This document shows, in pieces, positions 1 through 6,547 of a stretch of 19,740 bases of DNA (position 1 is the first letter of the stretch; each line of letters opens with the position of its first letter). The notes under the pieces were generated by a model. The model was not told the origin of the DNA. It ran no database searches and saw nothing but the letters and a program-made list of their open reading frames with translations. Both the position numbers and the translations under genes were made by a program. Source of the DNA: an uncultured Erysipelotrichaceae bacterium (GTDB lineage Bacteria > Bacillota_I > Bacilli_A > Erysipelotrichales > Erysipelotrichaceae); the NCBI GenBank assembly GCA_944325295.1, contig CALUZL010000052.1:1-19740 (forward strand), given 5' to 3'.

Positions 1-128
1 TGGACACCATAAGAAGTATAGTAATCGGTTGCCCAACAAATATTCTTTCTAGTGGTTCTATCAAATAAAAGTATATCCAAAAGATCCTTGGAGTGATTTG
101 TCAATTCTTGTTCAATAATATCAATCAT
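1..128 (-). CDS. 5' part of a possible DNA methyltransferase-like gene, cut by window edge
   Basis: Only the first 42 codons are inside the window. The ATG at 128 is preceded by a near-perfect ribosome binding site, AGGAGGTGAT, with AGGAGG at 139-144 and 10 bases of spacing, so the start is well supported. The visible protein begins MIDIIEQELTNHSKDLLDIL and contains DRTTRKNICWATDYYTSYG at residues 23-41. From memory, an N-terminal motif of the form D-R/H-T-T-x-K-N-I-x-W-A-T-D-x-Y occurs in proteins annotated as restriction or adenine-methyltransferase subunits. No catalytic motif is visible here, so the family call is tentative. The gene follows the AAA_13 ATPase on the same strand, separated by 148 bases, and is probably in its operon. 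The existence of a gene is likely; its function is uncertain. Confidence 0.5.
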   Translation of the reverse strand, partial: MIDIIEQELTNHSKDLLDILLFDRTTRKNICWATDYYTSYGV

Positions 129-135
129 ACCCAAA

Positions 136-195
136 TCACCTCCTATATGTTTTTCTTTTTAAATTTGACATTATGTTGTTGCTACTATGATTCAT
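136..195 (-). CDS. possible 19-aa leader or coupling mini-ORF
   Basis: The sequence shows an ATG at 195 with a GGAG element eight bases upstream, then 19 codons (MNHSSNNIMSNLKRKTYRR) and a TGA at 136-138. The last two sense codons, AGG AGG, and the stop are themselves the Shine-Dalgarno site of the gene starting at 128. A ribosome ending here would therefore sit on the next gene's initiation site, which suggests translational coupling. No homology can be claimed for so short a peptide. It may be chance, since the region is AT-rich and short ORFs are frequent. Confidence 0.25.
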   Translation of the reverse strand: MNHSSNNIMSNLKRKTYRR

Positions 196-276
196 CTACA
201 TATCTCCTATAAAGTCTTAAAACCAATCATATTTTTATAAATAACACAAATAAGAATATCTGTATCAGTGAACATC

Positions 277-2640
277 TCAATCTATGTTTACATTAAATCG
301 TCTTATTTCTTCGCACCAATTATTGATGGTTAAATCTACATTTTTAATTCCTGATAAATGAGCTAAAACGTGTCTTTTGTTCAATAAATAAATAAAACAT
401 ATTACTTCTTTAGCGGTTCTGCGTTTTTCTTCTTCGCTCAAGAAAGTCATATAACTTATATCATTTAATCCTCTTGTTCTTTCTTCCATATGACTATCAC
501 CATTAAGAACAAGCCTATACATTAAATTTTTAAAATATTCTGCATAATCTTTGTCATCTATTTGTTGAAGAATAGTGTCGTCAAAAGATATCTCTTCAAT
601 ACCCTTTTTATATGTAAAGGTAGAAAAAGCTTCTAATAAACGGCGCATCATATTCCCTATAGTTAACGAACCATCATTATTATTACCACATGCATACTCG
701 TATATTGATTTCATAATTTCGGAATATTCATTTCGTTTTGAATAGCTAAATGAAATTAATTCTTTATTCTTTAACTCAAATGCAGAATAGGGCACTTTTT
801 TATGCCCGTTACTTGCTATTTTATATTCACCACACACTTCATCGCCTATTTTTAAAAAATCATAAAAACTCTGAATGTCATGAGTCATTAACAGGATTTG
901 ACTTTCTTCATTATTAATGAGGATATCGGAGATCTTTGATCTTAAAAAAGACATAATCCCTACTTTATTTTCTAAATCAAAACTTGATACTGGATCATCA
1001 ATTACTAGAATTAGTTTCTTTGAATACCCGTCTTTAATATCTTGGTTTGTAATTATTTCTGTAAAAAAATATGAAAGCGCAATTATGTTTCTTTCGCCGA
1101 CAGATACTTTATTTGGTTTTACTGGATTTCCATTGCTTAATAATAAATATTTGTCTTTTTCTACTTTAATTTCTAATCTATTTTTTGCAAAGAATACATA
1201 TCTTAAACTTTTATTGATTAAGTCAACAGCGATTTTAATATTCTTCTTTTGCGACTTTAAATCACTTAGCTCTTTATTGTAACAATCGATTTTTTCATTT
1301 GATTCTAAATAATCTCTTTCAGCCTTAACTTGCTTGGCTAGTGCTGTTTGTAATAATTTAATATCATTCTCCACCTCATAATGAGCTAAGCTTGCATTAT
1401 CATTGGAGAGTTGCGCTTTAAGTTTAGCTTTTTCTTTAATTGCGTTATTGTATTTATTTATTTCATTCTGGAGTTTAAGTCTATAAATTTCGTACTGTTC
1501 AAGTAATGCATTCAAATTACAGAAAAAATCGGTAATAGGAGAATATGGATAATTAATTTTCTTTGTTATCTTTTCATTTATTTTTGAGATTTCTTTATTA
1601 ATATCGATAACCAATCCCTTGCATTTAATATAATTATTTGAACCTAGAGGCTCCATTCCATCAAAGTCAACTTCTACTTCTCTCATTAATTTTTCTTCAA
1701 GATTTTTCTTATGAGCATCGATTTCTTCGGAAAGCACTTTTTCGATGCTGCCGATTAAATCTTGTTTCGTTTGATTAGAGATCTCTTGCAAGCAAAACGG
1801 GCACCTTTTTGTGCTGGTATTTGAAAACACCGATCTCATTTCGCTGATTTGTGACAACTTACCTTCTTCAATCAGATTAATCAAGTACTTCTCACGTTCA
1901 GATAATTCAGGTTTTTCTATCTTTCTAGAGAGTAAACATCTAAGCTCATCCTCTTTATAATTCAAATTTACAGTTGTAGTATCTTTAATTATAGTAGACT
2001 CATTTTCTGTCACTTTGCTTAACGTTTCTAAATTCTGTTCGAACCGGCTTTTTAAAATTTCCAATGTCTCTGAAGGTTGGATTGTAATGATATCATCGAT
2101 AATTTTATTGTTAACACTGGCGTTTCGCTTATGATTATTTATTGTTTTCTCTCTTTCTGCCCAGTGCCCATTTCCTGTCAATTTCTTAGCAATACAAGAA
2201 CGAAAATAAGCGGGCGATATGATGCTACTTTCATCGCTGAGCTCATCTAGTTTGTTTTTATACTCTTTGTTATTTATTTTTTCTTGATTTATTTTTCTTT
2301 CTGTATTTGAAATTTTATCTTCTAGATCTCCCAGCTCTCCTAACAGAACAATTGAATTTAATCCATCATCCTTAATTCTCACTCTTGAACTAATGTAGTC
2401 TTCATTAAATACGTATATAGACTGTAAATCATCATATAGAGAATCATTTTCATCATATAATTTGGCGCTTTCTATTCCATCGACTTCTTCGCCTTTTGCT
2501 TTGCGTACCGCATTAGAAATTGTGCTTTTTCCTGTACCATTTTTTCCATAAAGAAAGGTTAATCTTTTTTGTTCAGAAAACAATTCAAAGCTTTTTTCTG
2601 TATTGAAACAACCACCTGTTAATTGAATCTTTTTTAGCAT
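277..2640 (-). CDS. AAA_13 ATPase, PrrC/RloC-like candidate anticodon nuclease
   Basis: This is a 787-aa ABC-type ATPase with a split nucleotide-binding domain. Walker A is GKNGTGKST at residues 32-40. A long, mostly coiled-coil middle carries CPFC at 280-283, like the zinc hook of Rad50/RloC. The signature-like VSVGER is at 512-517, Walker B LILVIDDP at 543-550 and the H-loop MTHD at 585-588. The 200-residue C-terminal domain contains R666-x3-E670 and H717 in GDSHMEE, an arrangement that resembles the Arg-Glu-His nuclease triad of PrrC and RloC. Those enzymes cut tRNA anticodon loops after phage or DNA-damage signals. The start at 2640 has a strong GGGAGG site. The gene lies 67 bases after an XRE regulator and before a possible methyltransferase gene. 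The AAA_13-type ATPase assignment is firm; nuclease activity is inferred. Another ATP-dependent defence ATPase without tRNase activity is the main alternative. Confidence 0.8.
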   Translation of the reverse strand: MLKKIQLTGGCFNTEKSFELFSEQKRLTFLYGKNGTGKSTISNAVRKAKGEEVDGIESAKLYDENDSLYDDLQSIYVFNEDYISSRVRIKDDGLNSIVLLGELGDLEDKISNTERKINQEKINNKEYKNKLDELSDESSIISPAYFRSCIAKKLTGNGHWAEREKTINNHKRNASVNNKIIDDIITIQPSETLEILKSRFEQNLETLSKVTENESTIIKDTTTVNLNYKEDELRCLLSRKIEKPELSEREKYLINLIEEGKLSQISEMRSVFSNTSTKRCPFCLQEISNQTKQDLIGSIEKVLSEEIDAHKKNLEEKLMREVEVDFDGMEPLGSNNYIKCKGLVIDINKEISKINEKITKKINYPYSPITDFFCNLNALLEQYEIYRLKLQNEINKYNNAIKEKAKLKAQLSNDNASLAHYEVENDIKLLQTALAKQVKAERDYLESNEKIDCYNKELSDLKSQKKNIKIAVDLINKSLRYVFFAKNRLEIKVEKDKYLLLSNGNPVKPNKVSVGERNIIALSYFFTEIITNQDIKDGYSKKLILVIDDPVSSFDLENKVGIMSFLRSKISDILINNEESQILLMTHDIQSFYDFLKIGDEVCGEYKIASNGHKKVPYSAFELKNKELISFSYSKRNEYSEIMKSIYEYACGNNNDGSLTIGNMMRRLLEAFSTFTYKKGIEEISFDDTILQQIDDKDYAEYFKNLMYRLVLNGDSHMEERTRGLNDISYMTFLSEEEKRRTAKEVICFIYLLNKRHVLAHLSGIKNVDLTINNWCEEIRRFNVNID

Positions 2641-2707
2641 AATAACCTCCCTTATACATTCGATAATTTCTAATATACATTTGAATATTTAGAATACTAA
2701 CAACCGC

Positions 2708-2920
2708 TTATTTTATTTTTTTGTGTTTAAGTTCAATAATATCGTTTAACTCACAATCTAAAACTTCACATATCTTGACTAATATATCTAGTTGAACTGA
2801 TTCATCTTTGCCTAGTTTCGCTAAGGCATTTGAAGTCATTCCAGTAGCTAGTCTTAGCTGGGTTTTTGTCATATTCTTATCAATCAATAACTTCCATAAT
2901 TTGTTATATGAAATAGTCAT
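2708..2920 (-). CDS. small XRE/Cro-family HTH regulator
   Basis: This 70-aa protein is essentially a single helix-turn-helix domain of the Cro/CI type. The HTH spans roughly residues 17-45 (KNMTKTQLRLATGMTSNALA and the following helix), and the C-terminal helix with CEVLDCELNDIIEL is typical of short phage- and element-borne regulators. The ATG at 2920 has a GAGGAG site upstream. It is the first gene of the minus-strand unit, 67 bases before the AAA_13 ATPase, so it probably controls that operon, perhaps by repressing its own promoter. A self-complementary AT-rich sequence covers the predicted -35 box. The DNA-binding role is well supported; the target is inferred from position only. Confidence 0.85.
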   Translation of the reverse strand: MTISYNKLWKLLIDKNMTKTQLRLATGMTSNALAKLGKDESVQLDILVKICEVLDCELNDIIELKHKKIK

Positions 2921-2956
2921 CTTAAAGCTCCTCGTCTTCCGAAATCAATTACAAGT

Positions 2957-2985
2957 ATTATATCATTTACAGTTCATATTTTAAA
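2957..2985 (-). promoter_or_regulatory. predicted promoter of the XRE-ATPase operon
   Basis: Reading the minus strand, TTTAAA (2980-2985) is followed by a 17-base spacer and a consensus TATAAT (2957-2962), placing transcription start about 30 bases upstream of the XRE start codon. The sequence ATATTTTAAATAT at 2976-2988 is self-complementary around its central base and covers the -35 box, so it is a possible operator. AT-richness weakens the operator claim. Confidence 0.5.
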
Positions 2986-3017
2986 TATCATATTGATTTA
3001 TTCAATACTCGCCCTTC

Positions 3018-3271
3018 GTTTATACCTTGTTTTGTCCTAATACTATGAAGGACATATTTTTTGAAGAGATCTTTGAATTCGACTTGCGTTTTGTTTGTTT
3101 TCTGTCCTTACAAGTGAAGAGATATAAAAATCTTTTCATTAAGTGCTGATTCTGGGTGTCCATTTGACGTGTGCTTGTCTAAATAAGTGAAGAGATATCA
3201 GATAAATTTTCTTCAAATATGGCATTTAGGGTGTGCATTTTAAAAGCGTTTATCCAAATAAGTGAAGGGAG
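3018..3271 (+). repeat. four imperfect direct repeats, 69-75 bp period, before the repA remnant
   Basis: This 360-base gap (2921-3280) has no gene. It contains a repeated block ending in AAGTGAAGAGATAT at 3112-3125 and exactly again at 3185-3198, then AAGTGAAGGG at 3260-3269, and a diverged copy around TATGAAGGACATAT near 3043-3056. TGTCC or a variant precedes several of the ends, and a G/T-rich tract (GTGTCC / GTGTGCATTT) precedes two of them. The TGAAG cores start at 3046, 3115, 3188 and 3263. The last copy supplies the GGGAG ribosome site of the downstream gene. Position directly ahead of a replication initiator gene suggests iterons or an origin, but leader repeats controlling expression are equally possible. 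Confidence 0.55.
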
Positions 3272-3280
3272 TGATGAAGA

Positions 3281-3592
3281 ATGAAAAGCGATAGCTTTTA
3301 TAAGTTACCAAAAGTATTGTTTAGCGATGATAGATATAAAGATTTGTCTACCGATGCCAAAGTGCTTTATAGCTTACTTTTAGATCGCAACAGCTTGAGC
3401 GTTAAAAACGGTTGGATTGATAATTACGGCAGGTATTATCAATATTTCACCATCAAGGAATGCGAAGAAAAACTTAACTTTAGTCACGATAAAATCATCA
3501 AGTTATTTAAAGAACTAGAAACAAATGGCTTGATCTCAAGAAGAAGACAAGGCAAAGGCAAGCCTAGCATTATCTATGTTCATCATTTATGA
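3281..3592 (+). pseudogene. RepA_N-type replication initiator, truncated
   Basis: The 103-aa product matches the N-terminal domain of RepA_N plasmid and conjugative-element initiators. It starts with YKLPKVLFSDDRYKDLSTDA, then has LLLDRNSLS, a two-winged helix-turn-helix region (FTIKECEEKLNFSHDKIIKL) and GKPSIIYV. Full-length family members are about 250-350 aa, with a separate C-terminal domain that is missing here. The start has GGGAG nine bases upstream. Translation stops at TGA 3590-3592. The same frame continues with sense codons (RLYEYAKQEGINTDEVILEI...) to a TAG at 3689-3691, which looks like the far C-terminal end of such an initiator. An internal deletion plus a stop is therefore likely. 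The N-domain alone could still bind DNA, so it may act as a regulator. Confidence 0.7.
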
Positions 3593-3691
3593 ATTCGATA
3601 TTTAAGGCTTTATGAATACGCAAAACAAGAAGGCATTAATACTGATGAAGTAATACTAGAGATTATTACCAGCTCAAAAAATAAGTATTAG
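3593..3691 (+). pseudogene. possible C-terminal remnant of the repA gene
   Basis: Directly after the repA stop, and in the same reading frame, about 32 sense codons run to TAG at 3689-3691 without a start codon of their own. They encode LRLYEYAKQEGINTDEVILE followed by IITSSKNKY. This has the composition of a folded helix and is unlike the neighbouring intergenic sequence. I read it as the leftover 3' end of an initiator gene after loss of its middle. It could also be read by stop-codon readthrough, for which there is no evidence. Confidence 0.4.
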
Positions 3692-3742
3692 TAGTTTGTC
3701 TATATACCTTCTTAAAAACAGAATACAAAGGAGCAGATGAAA

Positions 3743-4600
3743 ATGAACGATATTATAAAGAGTGTTGATATTGCCTCATTAACTCCTTTTGAAGATCATC
3801 CATTTAAGTTAAGAGATGGTGAAGAACTAGAGGAGCTTATGGCAAGTATCAAGAGGAATAAAATCATTGAACCACTAATCGTTAGACCTTTTTCTTCAGT
3901 TGGTAAATATGAAGTTATCTCAGGTCATAGAAGACTTGATGCCTTAAAGCAATTAGGGATTAAAGAGGCGCCAGTTATTATCAAAGATCTATCAGATGAA
4001 GAAGCAGTTATGATGATGGTTGATTCAAACTTAAAAAGAGAAAACATTTTACCAAGTGAAAAAGCCTTAGCTTATAAGATGAAACTAGATGTTTTGAAAA
4101 GACAAGGGGCTAGAACAGATTTAACTTTTTTCCAACGTGGGGAAAGGTTAAGAAATAACGATTATCTCGCCACTCAACTTGGCATCGGTAAAGAAACATT
4201 ACACCGTTATATCCGTTTAACTTACTTGATTCCAGAGCTATTGAAGATGGTAGATGAAGGAAATATCTCATTAACACCAGCGGTTGAATTATCTTATCTT
4301 AAAGAAAATGAACAGTTGATTGTTTATGAAGAGATAAGCTATTTAGATGCTACACCATCATTATCGCAAGCACAAAGGTTAAAGGCTTTATCCAAAGATG
4401 AAATACTTACTAAAGATTCTATCTATGCCATATTAAGTGAAGCTAAGGGCAATCAAAAAGAAGTCTTAAAACTTCCTGTTGATAAGATCAAAGCATATCG
4501 CCCTAAAGCCAGCACTTATAAGGAACTTGAGGATTTCATCATTAAAGCTTGTACTTATTATCAAAGATATTTAGAAAGACAAAAAGGTAGGGATCGATGA
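3743..4600 (+). CDS. parB: ParB/Spo0J-family partition protein
   Basis: The protein is a ParB-like DNA-binding protein. Counting from the first ATG (3737), the N-terminal ParB/Srx domain covers about residues 10-105, with the nucleotide-binding motif GHRR at 63-66 and NLKREN at 98-103. A KorB/ParB-type helix-turn-helix follows at about 140-165 (LATQLGIGKETLHRYIRLTY). I prefer the ATG at 3743 because AAAGGAG (3727-3733) lies nine bases before it and only three before 3737. ParB proteins bind centromere-like sites and act with a ParA ATPase, but no parA is present in the window. The gene sits between the repA remnant and a small gene it overlaps by ATGA, in the plus-strand mobile-element module. 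It could act in segregation of an element or as a regulator. Confidence 0.85.
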   Translation: MNDIIKSVDIASLTPFEDHPFKLRDGEELEELMASIKRNKIIEPLIVRPFSSVGKYEVISGHRRLDALKQLGIKEAPVIIKDLSDEEAVMMMVDSNLKRENILPSEKALAYKMKLDVLKRQGARTDLTFFQRGERLRNNDYLATQLGIGKETLHRYIRLTYLIPELLKMVDEGNISLTPAVELSYLKENEQLIVYEEISYLDATPSLSQAQRLKALSKDEILTKDSIYAILSEAKGNQKEVLKLPVDKIKAYRPKASTYKELEDFIIKACTYYQRYLERQKGRDR

Positions 4601-4773
4601 TGGATGAAAAAGATATAGCCTTATCTTCAGTAATACTAAATGCCCTAGCTTTATATCTAAAAGATGAAGCAATCAAGTTTTATCAAAGCGATGATGTTAA
4701 AAGGTTTTATGAGGAATATCATAAAAAGCCTGTCAAGGATGTAAATGACACAAATGACAAAGTAAATGTTTAA
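4597..4773 (+). CDS. 58-aa hypothetical protein, coupled to parB
   Basis: This small gene starts with two consecutive ATG codons at 4597 and 4600. The first overlaps the parB stop in an ATGA arrangement, a strong sign of translational coupling. The product begins MMDEKDIALSSVILNALALY and continues with LKDEAIKFYQSDDVKRFYEEYHKK, predicted largely helical, then ends in a short polar tail (VNDTNDKVNV). There are no cysteines, signal peptide or membrane segment. I do not recognise the family. Its position between parB and a serine recombinase gene, with the recombinase SD only about 20 bases further on, suggests it is a module component, possibly an accessory or directionality factor; that role is a guess. 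Confidence 0.65.
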   Translation: MMDEKDIALSSVILNALALYLKDEAIKFYQSDDVKRFYEEYHKKPVKDVNDTNDKVNV

Positions 4774-4809
4774 TTCAATAATGTAGCTAAGGAAAGGAGG
4801 TTAAAGCCT

Positions 4810-6375
4810 ATGAAGGTAGTCATCTATGCACGATTTTCAAGTCATAGTCAGACCGAGCAATCCATTGAAGGACAATTAAAGGTCTGTTATGAATACGCCA
4901 AAGATCATGACTATACTGTCATAGGCGAGTACATTGACCGTGCTCAAAGCGCTAAAACAAGTGATCGGATCGAATTTCAAAAGATGATCGCTGATAGTGA
5001 CAATAAGACCTTTGAAGGAGTGCTTGTCTATCAGCTTGATCGTTTTGCCAGAAATCGTATCGATAGCGCCATCTACAAATCGAGGCTTAAAAAGAACGGA
5101 ATCAAAGTAATATCAGCTAAAGAAAATATCTCTGAAGATGCATCAGGCATTCTAATGGAAGGTGTTCTTGAATCAATGGCAGAATATTATTCAGCTGAGT
5201 TATCGCAAAAGATAAGACGAGGAATGGATATCAATGCCTCTAAGTGCTTATCAACGGGATCTAATCCCGGACTTGGCTATAAAGTTGATAAAGATCGTCA
5301 GTTCTATGTCGATGAAGACGAAGCTAAGATCGTAATTGAGATATTTAAAAGATACGCCAGAGGCGAAACTAAAAAGGAGATCGTTGAAGATCTTAAACGG
5401 CGACAAATCAAGACTTCTAGAGGCAATTACTTCGCTCCTAATAGTCTTAATCACATCTTATGGAATAAGCGCTATATCGGCATCTATATCTACAAGGATA
5501 AAGAAATCAAGGATGGTATGCCAAGAATAGTTGACGATGACTTGTTTTATAGAGTACAGGAAAGATTAGATAAGAATATGTATACTAAATCGCAAACTAA
5601 AGCCAAGGAAGAATATCTATTAACCACTAAATTATTCTGTGGTCATTGTAATGAAATGATGACGGGTTATAGTGGAACAAGTAAAACAGGTAGGTCATAT
5701 CATTACTATACCTGCAAGAATACACGTAAAAAGCTGTGTGATAAAAAGCTCATTGATAAAACTTATTTAGAAGATCTGGTGGTTGAATATTGCCTAAAGC
5801 TACTTGATAAAGAAAGTATAAAATACCTATCTAAAATGATTGCAGATGAGTGTAAAAAGACGGAAGAATCATATATCATCAAAGATCTTAAAAAGAAGTT
5901 AAATGAGACTGAAACCGCCATCAACAACCTATTTAAAGCATTAGAATATGGAACTGCATCAGAATTAGTACTTGTCCGCTTAGAAGAAAGGCAAAAGGAT
6001 AAAGCTAATTTAGAAAAAGAATTGGCTATTGAAGAAACGAAAAATATTATTTTGACTGAAGATGAAATAACAACATTTCTAACTTATATATCAAGTAAAC
6101 CAGTTACTGATATCAAACAAAAGAAAGCTTTGATCAACATCTTCGTTCACTCGGTATATTTATATGACGATCACTTTGATCTCATATTGAATGGCAGCGA
6201 TAAGAGATTAAACATCGACAGTATACCGATTACATATATCGATGCAGCACTAGAAAGCAAAGAACCTGTCCATAGTTCGTCTGTAAAGAGATTAGTTCCA
6301 CCATTGAAGATTAAACCCTTAGAAATAAGGGTTTTTATATTGTCTAACGTAAACACCATCCACATGATAGTTTAA
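4810..6375 (+). CDS. large serine recombinase (site-specific integrase)
   Basis: This 521-aa protein has the usual domain order of large serine integrases. The resolvase catalytic domain spans about residues 1-140, with the nucleophile Ser10 in YARFSS and the QLDRFAR motif at 75-81. The Recombinase DNA-binding domain is at about 150-255, with GLGYK at 154-158. A zinc ribbon follows with C277, C280, C302 and C310, then a coiled coil at about 355-410 (KKKLNETETAINNLFKALEY). A strong SD (GGAGG at 4796-4800) is nine bases before the ATG. Such enzymes join element attP to chromosomal attB by double-strand exchange. Catalytic residues look intact. The last 20 or so codons run through a terminator hairpin and probably are not conserved family sequence. 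It is the last gene of the repA-parB-orf module. Confidence 0.92.
   Translation: MKVVIYARFSSHSQTEQSIEGQLKVCYEYAKDHDYTVIGEYIDRAQSAKTSDRIEFQKMIADSDNKTFEGVLVYQLDRFARNRIDSAIYKSRLKKNGIKVISAKENISEDASGILMEGVLESMAEYYSAELSQKIRRGMDINASKCLSTGSNPGLGYKVDKDRQFYVDEDEAKIVIEIFKRYARGETKKEIVEDLKRRQIKTSRGNYFAPNSLNHILWNKRYIGIYIYKDKEIKDGMPRIVDDDLFYRVQERLDKNMYTKSQTKAKEEYLLTTKLFCGHCNEMMTGYSGTSKTGRSYHYYTCKNTRKKLCDKKLIDKTYLEDLVVEYCLKLLDKESIKYLSKMIADECKKTEESYIIKDLKKKLNETETAINNLFKALEYGTASELVLVRLEERQKDKANLEKELAIEETKNIILTEDEITTFLTYISSKPVTDIKQKKALINIFVHSVYLYDDHFDLILNGSDKRLNIDSIPITYIDAALESKEPVHSSSVKRLVPPLKIKPLEIRVFILSNVNTIHMIV
6313..6339 (+). terminator. intrinsic terminator inside the recombinase 3' end
   Basis: AAACCCTTA (6313-6321) and TAAGGGTTT (6326-6334) form a perfect 9-bp stem with a GAAA loop, followed by TTATATTG. 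The T-tract is moderate. It lies within the last 60 bases of the recombinase reading frame, so transcripts may end before the annotated stop. Confidence 0.6.
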
Positions 6376-6495
6376 AAGCATACCCTAAATCCACGATAGT
6401 TTAAATGACCTTTTTAATTCAAGACAGGTAACTCAAAATAAAGCGACTTGGATGGCTTAAAATGTACAGATGCGAGTGGCTCAAATATAGCGACG
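6358..6495. repeat. array of short degenerate direct repeats, IS21-like end remnant
   Basis: Five units share a core of the form (G/A)(C/T)T(C/T)AAA(A/T): AGTTTAAAA at 6369, AGTTTAAAT at 6398, ACTCAAAAT at 6431, GCTTAAAAT at 6455 and GCTCAAATA at 6479. The last three are spaced exactly 24 bases. The first two also share ATCCAC before the core, near 6358 and 6389. GCGAC recurs after two units. From memory, multiple terminal repeats with a GGCTCAAAAT-like core flank IS21-family elements, where the transposase binds. No istA or istB gene is present, so this would be a solo relic. There is no gene in 6376-6547 and nothing else is recognised there. Confidence 0.4.
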
Positions 6496-6547
6496 TAATC
6501 AGCTATCATCTAAACACTATATACCTATGAATATGGCAAGAAATATC

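Noticed and set aside
917..1282. Plus-strand ORF of 121 codons opposite the ATPase gene
   Set aside because: It is antisense to a long gene with complete motifs, has no SD, and its translation is low-complexity Phe/Ile/Ser/Leu typical of reverse reading.
1..2920. BREX or Wadjet system
   Set aside because: Only one ATPase and 42 residues of the next gene are visible. No PglZ, BrxC or JetABCD features are seen.
3018..3271. CRISPR array
   Set aside because: The repeats are 69-75 bp in period, imperfect, few, and lack identical repeats with unique spacers; no cas gene is present.
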